In this document: in pieces, positions 41,401 to 50,423 of the stretch
Numbering within the stretch: position 1 is the first letter of the stretch
Layout: each line of letters begins with the position of its first letter
Origin: an uncultured Acidobacteriota bacterium
Lineage (GTDB): Bacteria > Acidobacteriota > Thermoanaerobaculia > Gp7-AA8
Assembly: GCA_937870635.1 (NCBI GenBank)
Contig: CALMZP010000031.1
Location: 62,001-126,000 of the forward strand
DNA length: 64,000 nt
Reading direction: 5' to 3'
Notes under the pieces: model-generated
Databases searched by the model: none
What the model was told of the DNA's origin: nothing
The model's input: the letters and a program-made list of their open reading frames with translations, nothing else
Position numbers and translations under genes: made by a program

Positions 41401-44400
41401 GGTTTGCGCGATGCGGAAGAATCCACGGGTTGAAAGCAGCGGACGGCAGCCGGCGAACACCGCTTCGACGAACCATGCGTACACCCCCGGATCGCCAGTC
41501 ATCGTTACGGCCGTTTCCTTCGTCTCGGCGAAGTCTTCGGGTGCAGAACCGTTGAACGAGCGCCAGACGCGGTAGCCGATCGCGCCGGGAGCCGGCGACC
41601 ACCGCAGCTCGACGGATGGATTCACGTCAACCGGAGCCGATTCGGAACCAACAGGGGAAACGAGCGCGGGCGGCCGGTTCGATCCGCACGTGTCCGCCGC
41701 CTGCACGGTGAATGCGCCGTCGGGAGAGATGATCGAGCGGCAGTCCGGACCGAAGAGAGCTTCGACGCTCCATTTCACGGCGCCGCTCGTGATAGCGGCA
41801 GTTGCCGTGGTGGACGTCGATTTTGCAACGACGGAAGGCGTCGCGCCATCGATCGACGCCCATACGCGATAGTCGGTGGCCCCGCTGATACCACTCCACG
41901 AAAACGTCACCGGGCTCGTGACGATCGCATTCGCAGCGGGTGCGTTGAGCGTGATTGAACCTGCGGGGCAAGTCTTCGCTTCGATGAGGACGAATGAAGA
42001 GACGGACGATCGCGCCGGGTCGCAGCCAAGGAAGAGGGCTTCGACCTGCCAAGCCACCTTCGCCGGGGCGTTCAGGATTTGCGTGTGCGTCGTACCAGTC
42101 GTCTTCGCCGCGGCTTCGAAAGCGCTGCCGTCGATCGAGAGATAGAGGATGTACGCAACAGCTCCCTTCGCCGCGTTCCAGGTGAACGTGACCGGGGAGA
42201 GCACGGCGCTCGCACCATTGGCCGGGCTGATCAGTGTCGGCGCCGTCGTCGAACAGGTGGTGCCTGCCGAAACGGTGAATGTTCTGCGCGCGGAGAACGT
42301 CGATGCGCACCCCTCGAAGAGCGCTTCGACCTGCCACACCACCGAGCTGCCACTTGCGAACGTCGCTTCATGACGGGTAGCCGTCGTGGTCGTCAGGACC
42401 GCGGTACTTCCACCGTTGACGGATGCCAGCACCCGGTATCCACTTGCCCCGCTCACCAGACTCCATGAGAAGGTCACCGGCGAATTGAGGCCCGTGGCTC
42501 CGTCGGGCGGAATCTCCAGCGAAGGCGCCGGCGGATTCGAGGGACAGAGTGTGGACTTGGCCGTGCTGAACCGGAAGCTGGCCGATACGGTTGCGGGACA
42601 GTCGGCAAAGCTCGTCAGCACCGACCACGAGATCGCTCCCTGCGGGACCTCGATCTTGACCGTCGTGTTCGTCGTGCTGGCAACTTTCGCCGGCGGCGCG
42701 CCGTCGATCGACAACAGAAGCGTGTAGCCGATCGCGCCCGGAACCGCTCTCCACTCGAAGACGACGATTGTGCCGAGACCTGTCGCTCCGTCCGCGGGCG
42801 AGACGAGAACCGCCATCGCGGTCGGGCAGCTCGTGGCGGCCACGACCGAGAACTTCGACGGCGATGAGACGGTCGACCTGCAGGCGGGCCCGAAGTTGCT
42901 GCGGACTGTCCAGACGTACTCTCCGGCCGAAAGACTCGCGCTGGCGTTCGTCTCACTCGTCGACGCCGCGATCGAGAATGTTGCACCACCGTCTTTCGAG
43001 ACCAGAACGTCATAGCTCACGCTGCCGCTCACCGCTGTCCATGAGAATGCGATGGGCCGTGTTCCATCGAAGGTGGCTCCCGCGGCGGGACCGAGAACGG
43101 TCGCGATGCCGGTCGGGCACGGCGCCGCAATTTCCAGGCTGATCGTGCTCGAACCGGAGCAGCGGTTCGCGTCGGTGGCGGTGATGATGAATTTGAACGA
43201 GCCGGCGGTCTTCGGAGTGCCGGAGATCGTGCCGTCGGTTGCGAGCAACAGACCGTCGGGAAGAACGGTGCCGCCGTCGAGGGCGAAGGTATGAGGCGCG
43301 GCGCCGCCGCTGGCCGTGAGGGCCTGCTTGTAACCGACGCCGGCGGTACCGGCCGGGAGAGTGAGGGGGCCGACGGTGATCGTGGGGCAGCGGGGCGGTG
43401 CGATGTCGAGCGTGATCGTGCTCGAACCGGAGCAGCGGTTCGCGTCGGTGGCGGTGACGATGAATTTGAACGAGCCGGCGGTCTTCGGAGTGCCGGAGAT
43501 GGTGCCGTCGGTTGCGAGCAACAGACCGTCGGGAAGAACGGTGCCGCCGTCGAGAGCGAATGTATGAGGGGCGGCGCCGCCGCTGGCGGCGAGGGCCTGC
43601 TTGTAACCGACACCGACGGTGCCGCCGGGGAGAGCCGGCGGCCCGACCGTGATGGCGGGACAGATGTCGATCCGGATGGTGCTCGAACCGGAGCAGGCGG
43701 TGTTGGTGTCCGTGGCTGTGACGATGAAACTGAACGAGCCGGCAGTCTTCGGTGTGCCGGAGATCGTGCCGTCGGTCGACAGAAGAAGACCGTCGGGAAG
43801 CACGGTGCCGCCGCCGAGGGCGAACGTATGAGGCCCGGCGCTGCCGCTGGCCGAGAGTGCCTCCTTGTAACTGACGCCGACGGTGCCGCGGGGGAGAGCC
43901 GGCGGCCCGACGGTGATGGCCGGGCAGATGTCGAGGGTGATCGTGCTCGAACCAAAGCAGCCGTTCGCGTCGGTGGCGGTGATGATGAATTTGAACGAGC
44001 CGGCGGTTCTCGGAGTGCCGGAGATCGTGCCGTCGGTCGCGAGCAACAGACCGTCGGGAAGCACGGTGCCGCCGCCGAGGGCGAATGTATGAGGGGCGGC
44101 GCCGCCGCTGGCGGCGAGGGCCTGCTTGTAGGCAACACCGACGGTGCCGCCGGGGAGAGCCGGCGGCCCGACCGTGATCGCCGGGCACGCCGTGAAGGTA
44201 AAAGTGGCGGAGTCCTGCGGCGGGCACCTCAGATTGATGAAGTTTGTCCGGACCAGCCATGAAAACTTCCCGACGCCCAGTTTTTCAACGTGCGAGGTGG
44301 AGGTCGTGTTGAATGTAGTGGTCCTGCCGCCGTCCGGCGTGAGCAGCAGGTCATAACTTGCCGCATCCGTCATGGCTGCCCATGAAAATGTGATGGCGCC

Positions 44401-44541
44401 TGCTGCTGGACGGGAGTCCTGGCGCGGTTCGAGGAGCTTCGTTCCCGTGGTCGCGCACTGCGCATGCGAATCGAGTGCGAACGCTGAGAGCAGAACGGCG
44501 GCCGCCAGCAGTGTCCGCACACTGTTCTTCATGATGCTCAT
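38437..44541 (-). CDS. giant exported modular protein (He_PIG-type Ig and FN3-like modules)
   Basis: A 2034-aa secreted or surface protein with a signal peptide (LLAAAVLLSAFALDSHA). One FN3-like module is followed by four near-identical He_PIG-type Ig repeats (GGTVLPDGLLLATDGTISGTP). About ten divergent FN3-like modules come next (S-P-V-T-F-S-W...GYRVWASIDG), each carrying a Cys at its start and another near its end. A BACON-like segment (FTARMDRSWLHVSPESGVLG) and two related C-terminal domains of about 240 aa (IIPAVGHSPG...; YVVPGVAYIDG...) close the protein. No catalytic motif, LPxTG or sorting tail is seen. A GGAG site precedes ATG 44541. Adhesion is a guess. Confidence 0.88.
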   Translation of the reverse strand: MSIMKNSVRTLLAAAVLLSAFALDSHAQCATTGTKLLEPRQDSRPAAGAITFSWAAMTDAASYDLLLTPDGGRTTTFNTTSTSHVEKLGVGKFSWLVRTNFINLRCPPQDSATFTFTACPAITVGPPALPGGTVGVAYKQALAASGGAAPHTFALGGGTVLPDGLLLATDGTISGTPRTAGSFKFIITATDANGCFGSSTITLDICPAITVGPPALPRGTVGVSYKEALSASGSAGPHTFALGGGTVLPDGLLLSTDGTISGTPKTAGSFSFIVTATDTNTACSGSSTIRIDICPAITVGPPALPGGTVGVGYKQALAASGGAAPHTFALDGGTVLPDGLLLATDGTISGTPKTAGSFKFIVTATDANRCSGSSTITLDIAPPRCPTITVGPLTLPAGTAGVGYKQALTASGGAAPHTFALDGGTVLPDGLLLATDGTISGTPKTAGSFKFIITATDANRCSGSSTISLEIAAPCPTGIATVLGPAAGATFDGTRPIAFSWTAVSGSVSYDVLVSKDGGATFSIAASTSETNASASLSAGEYVWTVRSNFGPACRSTVSSPSKFSVVAATSCPTAMAVLVSPADGATGLGTIVVFEWRAVPGAIGYTLLLSIDGAPPAKVASTTNTTVKIEVPQGAISWSVLTSFADCPATVSASFRFSTAKSTLCPSNPPAPSLEIPPDGATGLNSPVTFSWSLVSGASGYRVLASVNGGSTAVLTTTTATRHEATFASGSSVVWQVEALFEGCASTFSARRTFTVSAGTTCSTTAPTLISPANGASAVLSPVTFTWNAAKGAVAYILYLSIDGSAFEAAAKTTGTTHTQILNAPAKVAWQVEALFLGCDPARSSVSSFVLIEAKTCPAGSITLNAPAANAIVTSPVTFSWSGISGATDYRVWASIDGATPSVVAKSTSTTATAAITSGAVKWSVEALFGPDCRSIISPDGAFTVQAADTCGSNRPPALVSPVGSESAPVDVNPSVELRWSPAPGAIGYRVWRSFNGSAPEDFAETKETAVTMTGDPGVYAWFVEAVFAGCRPLLSTRGFFRIAQTEPRCSTDAPSLITPVDGATGLSSAITFLWSEVSEAAGYRVYASFESEGKITDFILIGETRETSLARAIPPSRVTWFVEAVFKACPSTNSARFRFTIPESTNCRDEKPELITPPDGAQDMKSPVELSWSPVTGAVKYVVVAKTATGEPAPVGETTAETALTRHMPAGATIEWWVIAFRGGCSPVESNHRTFSVELPPSCDARPPVLQAPPERALVTNPVQLSWTAVAGASAYRVWAVLGNDRPVLIANPTRTEVVATLPTGRVEWYVEATFDLCPPVRSGAGVFDVMAPAAVCHAPERPAISVIGQALADTPYGVRWAPIAAVTGYELQESDSRSDFSAAATHLVLDATYRTFVYPATEPIQKFYRVRGISACSDDRGRFSDVVGVHIVPVNAIEQRLPGTAEIGVQQSVVQTMFVRGSATPVPFTARMDRSWLHVSPESGVLGPDGMTFTITAEPGTLSLGANTGTLLLTYGAAGKGAKGGAQTTNVPVSISLVTPVSPTGKNTPPAEALIIPAVGHSPGANNSLFQSDVRLANTSTQSVTYQLNFTPTGSDGTVSGSSTTIQIQPGGTAALNDILASFFGTGPGGAALGVLEVRPLTTSTTSSSLTSSLATATIASSRTYNVTESGTLGQYIPAVPFSRFIGKSPSSVPSVLSMQQIAQNTLYRTNLGLVEGSGQPAVVMIRVFDAAGRPLAEVPETLKAFEHKQLNAFLANAGLQLDDGRIEVEVTSATGKVTAYASMVDNKTNDPLLVQPVVKSAVHGTRYVVPGVAYIDGLAKWRSDVRVFNAGTATTTAKITYFPQGNTAGAMTKEVTLAGGQVLAFDNVLHNFFGINESNAGGSLLISTTSSSSLVATARTYAETDNGTFGLFAPGVTPEESIGIGEKSAHLLQLENSSEYRTNIGLVETSGNAASVEVSLVLPDSKVTPKLKIDLAANGFLQFPLSGFGVGSAVYNARIAVKVISGSGRVSAYGSVIDNRTNDSTYVPSQ
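43110..44180. repeat. four tandem 261-264 bp coding repeats
   Basis: The He_PIG module coding sequence recurs with little change; CCGGCGGCCCGACCGTGAT marks the same point at about 43630, 43893 and 44158. Differences between copies are few, suggesting recent expansion or gene conversion. Assembly collapse or expansion is possible here. Confidence 0.85.
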
Positions 44542-44700
44542 GCGTTCTCCGGCCGTTTTTCTGCGGCTCGCCTGGACCGATCTTCAGGAACTGGGGAAAG
44601 GCCGCGTGCAAGACGGCCCGTGGACACCTTTTCAATGTAGGTATCTCAAGGAACTCTTGGCGTGACCGGTATCACGAGATTTTAGAGCAAATAACCGATT
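44542..44700. other. 159-bp intergenic region
   Basis: Between the giant exported protein's start and the threonine synthase stop. It must hold the giant gene's promoter (minus strand). A candidate AT-rich stretch is near 44670-44700 and around AATGTAGGTATCTC. No gene or repeat is seen. Confidence 0.4.
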
Positions 44701-45825
<1,125 letters not shown>

Positions 45826-45865
45826 GGGAGAGAGATCGTGACACAGAAGGCGCATTCGAGCCTCT

Positions 45866-45964
45866 GTCATCCGAGCGTGAGCGAGGGACCTGGGGGCCGG
45901 GTGGCTCGAAGATCGTGCCTCGTGCCCCCCATCCCCCAGGTCCCTCGCTCACGCTCGGGATGAC
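45866..45964. repeat. P2 palindromic repeat
   Basis: GTCATCCGAGCGTGAGCGAG then GGACCTGGGGG at the left; CCCCCAGGTCCCTCGCTCAC to GCTCGGGATGAC at the right. The centre contains GGCTCGAAGATCGTGCC, shared with the copy at 36841. Confidence 0.93.
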
Positions 45965-45975
45965 AAGTTTCCCCG

Positions 45976-46006
45976 AAACAAAAACGCGGGCCTTGCGGCC
46001 CGCGTT
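45976..46006 (-). terminator. intrinsic terminator of the coiled-coil lipoprotein gene
   Basis: On the minus strand AACGCGGGCC, loop GCAA, GGCCCGCGTT is followed by TTTGTTT, 23 bp after the stop of the gene at 46029. It is a classical Rho-independent terminator. Confidence 0.85.
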
Positions 46007-46028
46007 CGGAGGATTCAACGGGGACGAA

Positions 46029-46811
46029 CTATTGTTGCTTCCTCGCGTCCTGGACGGCCTTGTCGACCTGCTTCGACCAGTCTTCCACGCTCTTCTGTGC
46101 GTCGGTTTCGTTGTCGGTGTACTTGGCCAGCTCGGACGCATAAGCGTTCAGCTCGTTCTCGTACTTGGCGACGATCTGCCGGTTGTGCGCGAGGGCCGGG
46201 TCGGCCGCTTCGTTGCTCTTCATCTCGTTCTTGTTCGTCTCGTACGCGGCGAGCATGTCGGCGTACATTTTCTTCGTCGTCTCGTCCGTCGCTTCGTCGT
46301 GGGCTTTCTTCGCCTGAGCGATGGCGGCGTTCATCTGCGCGCTGATGGCCTCGTTCATCTTGTCGGCCATCGCTGCGCCGCTGACCGCCAGCACCTGCTC
46401 CTTGACCCAGAGGTATTCCTGGGTGTTGTAACCGAGCTGCTTCGCGGCGCGGATATCGGCGGTGAGGAGATCGGCGACCGATCCGAGGGTCTTGAAACCC
46501 TCCATCATGCCCGCGATCGACTTCTCGCCCGACGCCTTGGCCTTGTCGGCGTGCTGCTTCGCTTCTTCCTTCGCCACGCGCGCGATCTTCTTCTCTTCTT
46601 CGCGGACCTTCAGATACATCTGCATCTGAGCGTCCGTCAGCTTGCCGTCTTCGGGAGCTTCATAGGTGTCGTCGGCGACCTCTTTCATGAGATCGGTGGT
46701 GCCCTTTTTCTCGAGGTCCCTGGAGATACCCGCGGCATCGAGGGCTTCTTTGGCCTTGCAGCCGCCGAGGAGAACGGATAGGCAGACGAGGATTGTGAGT
46801 GTGCGACGCAT
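46029..46811 (-). CDS. coiled-coil lipoprotein, function unknown
   Basis: A 260-aa protein with a lipobox (LTILVCLSVLLGGC) and an almost entirely helical, charged, Ala/Lys/Glu-rich body with long heptad runs (KVREEEKKIARVAKEEAKQHADKAK; AQMNAAIAQAKKAHDEATDE). It contains one Cys only, the lipidated one. The start ATG is 46811, since the track N-terminus overlaps the mglA stop region and is not signal-like. It is possibly a periplasmic structural or adaptor protein; no family recognised. Confidence 0.75.
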   Translation of the reverse strand: MRRTLTILVCLSVLLGGCKAKEALDAAGISRDLEKKGTTDLMKEVADDTYEAPEDGKLTDAQMQMYLKVREEEKKIARVAKEEAKQHADKAKASGEKSIAGMMEGFKTLGSVADLLTADIRAAKQLGYNTQEYLWVKEQVLAVSGAAMADKMNEAISAQMNAAIAQAKKAHDEATDETTKKMYADMLAAYETNKNEMKSNEAADPALAHNRQIVAKYENELNAYASELAKYTDNETDAQKSVEDWSKQVDKAVQDARKQQ

Positions 46812-46887
46812 GGGGATCGGCCTCCAAATAAGATTGTGGCTGAATTTTACACGATTTCGGAAACCAGGCCAGCGCTCGCCAGCATGA

Positions 46888-47973
<1,086 letters not shown>

Positions 47974-48025
47974 CGAAGACTCCGTATCCGATTTAGAACA
48001 GGGAGTATCGCATAGAATCCGGGAG

Positions 48026-48307
48026 GTGACGGACGAGCCGTTCGAGGTGCCGATCGAAGACGTTCTCGACCTCCATGCGTTTCGCCCGGCCGACGTGAAA
48101 GACGTCGCGCACGAGTATCTGATGGAAGCGCGGAAGCGCGGTCTTCGCCAGGTCCGGCTGATTCACGGCCGGGGGATGGGGGTGCAGCGCGAACGGGTGC
48201 AGAGCCTCCTGCGGACCCTCGACTGGGTCGAAGCGTTTCACGATGCCGATCACACCGGGGGAGGGTGGGGAGCTACCGTCGTGTTGTTGAAACCAATTGA
48301 GAATTGA
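48026..48307 (+). CDS. Smr-domain protein
   Basis: A 93-aa protein made almost wholly of a Smr domain, a nuclease-type fold found in MutS2 and small stand-alone proteins. Hallmarks are D-L-H-A-F-R-P and L-I-H-G-R-G-M-G. The start is unclear: the track TTG at 47960 overlaps mglA's start, so I use the GTG at 48026, although its GGGAG lies very close. The next ATG (48121) would cut into the domain. Confidence 0.75.
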   Translation: MTDEPFEVPIEDVLDLHAFRPADVKDVAHEYLMEARKRGLRQVRLIHGRGMGVQRERVQSLLRTLDWVEAFHDADHTGGGWGATVVLLKPIEN

Positions 48308-48352
48308 GGATTGAGGATTGAGAAATGAGTTAATCGTTAAGCGTTCTCAATT
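48294..48352. repeat. ATTGAGGA tandem-repeat palindrome
   Basis: AATTGAGAATTGAGGATTGA in tandem, then a centre, then GCGTTCTCAATTCC as a short return arm. Between the Smr gene and nadA; the track's early nadA Met lies in it. Confidence 0.75.
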
Positions 48353-48389
48353 CCAGAATGGCGCCGATCTCGCTACTGTTACGTCTGAC

Positions 48390-49376
48390 ATGAGTACCCT
48401 GTTCGAAGAGCTGAGCCGCGTCACCACCTACGACTACTCGCCTGAAGAGGTGCGTGAGTTCGAGGTGCTGCACGAGGAGATCCGGGCGCTGAAGAAGCAG
48501 CGCAACGCGGTCATCGTCGCGCACAACTACTATCGTCCGGAGATCCTGAAGGTCGCCGATTTCGTCGGCGATTCGCTCGAGCTTGCTCTGATGGCATCGA
48601 AGGTCAAGGATGCCGACGTCATTGAATTCGCCGGCGTTCACTTCATGGCCGAGACGGCGAAGATCGTCAATCCGACGCGCACCGTTCTGCTGCCGAACCT
48701 CCTGGCCGGCTGTCAGCTCGCCGACGCCGCCCCCGCCGAAGACTTGGCCGTGCGCATCGCGGAGCTCCGCGCGAAGCACCCCGATCTCGCCGTGGTCAGC
48801 TACGTCAACACCACCGCCGCCGTCAAAGCCCTCTCCGATATCATCGTCACCTCGGCCAACGCGGCGAAGGTCGTCCGCACGCTGTCGAGCAAGAACATCC
48901 TCTTCGTCCCCGACCGCAATCTCGCGAACCATGTCGCCGAGCAGGTGCCGGAGAAGAACATCATCCCGTGGGACGGGTACTGCTACGTGCACCAGCAGAT
49001 CACGCCGGAAGAAATCTCGCGCATCCGCAAGGCCGACCCGGAGCTGCAGATCATGGTTCACCCTGAATGCCGCCCCGACGTCGCCGATCTCGCCGACGCG
49101 GTGCTCTCCACGTCGGGCATGGTCCGGTTCGCGAAAGAGCGCCCCGAGTTGCGGTTCCTCGTGGTCACCGAATGCGGCCTTTCCGATCGCCTGGCGATGG
49201 AGGTTCCCGACAAGACCTTCGTCAAGGGTTGCAAGCTCTGCACGTTCATGAAGGTCACCCGGCTCGAAGACGTTCGCGATTCCCTTCGCGACATGAAGTA
49301 CGAGATCGTCGTGCCGGAAGAAATCCGCGTCCCCGCGGAACGGGCGCTGCGTCGCATGTTCGAAGCGACAGAATGA
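48390..49376 (+). CDS. nadA: quinolinate synthase
   Basis: A [4Fe-4S] enzyme making quinolinate from iminoaspartate and dihydroxyacetone phosphate. AVIVAHNYYRPEILKVADFVGDSL is diagnostic. The three cluster Cys are in LAGCQLADA, VHPECRPDV and VKGCKLCTF, and the length of 328 aa is normal. The ATG at 48390 is used; the upstream codons translate a repeat. No nadB or nadC is nearby. Confidence 0.95.
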   Translation: MSTLFEELSRVTTYDYSPEEVREFEVLHEEIRALKKQRNAVIVAHNYYRPEILKVADFVGDSLELALMASKVKDADVIEFAGVHFMAETAKIVNPTRTVLLPNLLAGCQLADAAPAEDLAVRIAELRAKHPDLAVVSYVNTTAAVKALSDIIVTSANAAKVVRTLSSKNILFVPDRNLANHVAEQVPEKNIIPWDGYCYVHQQITPEEISRIRKADPELQIMVHPECRPDVADLADAVLSTSGMVRFAKERPELRFLVVTECGLSDRLAMEVPDKTFVKGCKLCTFMKVTRLEDVRDSLRDMKYEIVVPEEIRVPAERALRRMFEATE

Positions 49377-49386
49377 CCCTTCCCTG

Positions 49387-50283
49387 ATGGCCGCGAAGGG
49401 AGGCATCCTCTTTCTCAACCCGATGGCCGGGTCGTTCATCGGTGCGGATGAATCCGAGCTTCGGGCGAAGGCGGCGGAGGAAGGGTTCCGGGTCGTCGAG
49501 ATCACTCCGAAGGTGGATGTCCCCGCGACCGTTCGCTCGGCGCTCGACGCGGGTTACCGGTCATTCATCGTCGCCGGCGGCGACGGCAGCATCCACCACG
49601 TCGTCCAGGCCCTCGCCGGCACCGAAGGCGTCCTGGGGATCGTCCCGATCGGCACCGTGAATCACGCAGCGCGAGATCTCGAGCTGCCGCTCACATGGAG
49701 AGAGGCGTTCGACGTGGCGATTCACGGAGAAGTGCGTCAGATCGACACCGGCCGCGTGAACGGCATCCACTTTCTGAACAGCGTGATGGTGGGTATCTAT
49801 CCGACGATCACCGAGTACCGCGAGCGGTTCCGCAGCACCCACAGCAAGTGGCGCGCGTACATGCTCGCGCTGCGGCTGGCGATGCGCCAGTTCCGCCACG
49901 TCACCCTCGTGCTCGAGCTGGGAGGGCGGGTGGAGACGCTGCGCACGCAGCTGTTCGTCGTGTCGATCAACGCGTACGACCTGACCCAGGCCGGCATCGC
50001 CGCCCCGAAGATCGCCCTCGACGACGGCCACCTGACGATCTACTCGTTCGGCTTCATGAGCCGCATGCAGTTCATCCGCGCGGCGGCGAAATTCTTCCGC
50101 GGAAAGATCGAAGAGGTGGAAGGCTTTCGGCGGATCCGCACACCGAAGCTGAGGATCGACGTCGCGCGCCCGAAGCTGCGCGTCAGCATCGACGGTGAGG
50201 TGCGCGATCTCGCTCCGCCGCTGCAGATCGCGGCGGCACCGGCGTCCTTGCTCGTGCGGGCCTCGCGGCCCGCAGGAGCGTGA
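49387..50283 (+). CDS. diacylglycerol/lipid kinase family protein
   Basis: A 298-aa DAGK-catalytic-domain protein. The nucleotide-binding G-G-D-G-S-I-H-H-V-V-Q-A-L loop and the PIGTVNHAARDLELP segment (usually P-x-GTxND-A) match the YegS/BmrU group. The C-terminal beta domain includes IDTGRVNGIHFLNSVMVG. The D of the usual GT-x-N-D is replaced by H here, as in some members. The lipid substrate is unknown. It starts 10 bp after nadA. Confidence 0.85.
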   Translation: MAAKGGILFLNPMAGSFIGADESELRAKAAEEGFRVVEITPKVDVPATVRSALDAGYRSFIVAGGDGSIHHVVQALAGTEGVLGIVPIGTVNHAARDLELPLTWREAFDVAIHGEVRQIDTGRVNGIHFLNSVMVGIYPTITEYRERFRSTHSKWRAYMLALRLAMRQFRHVTLVLELGGRVETLRTQLFVVSINAYDLTQAGIAAPKIALDDGHLTIYSFGFMSRMQFIRAAAKFFRGKIEEVEGFRRIRTPKLRIDVARPKLRVSIDGEVRDLAPPLQIAAAPASLLVRASRPAGA

Positions 50284-50423
50284 CGCCCCCACCCTCCACC
50301 GTGACGCCGACCGCCCTTCCGCCCGTGACGCCGCCCGCACAACCACCGTACGGGGGACAGGGTGGCGGGCGTCACGGCAGGGCGGGCGGTCGGCGTCACG
50401 GTGGACGGGCGGGTGGCGTCACG
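50279..50423. repeat. GTGACGCC-type palindromic cluster
   Basis: Three direct copies of CCGTGACGCCGACCGCC-like units, then a centre (CCACCGTACGGGGGAC), then the complement GGCGTCACGG repeated. It fills the gap between the convergent lipid kinase and Ser/Thr kinase genes. Confidence 0.85.

Noticed and set aside
43291-44262. 323-codon plus-strand ORF in the Ig repeat region
   Set aside because: Complement of the tandem coding repeats of the 2034-aa protein; periodic low-complexity translation.
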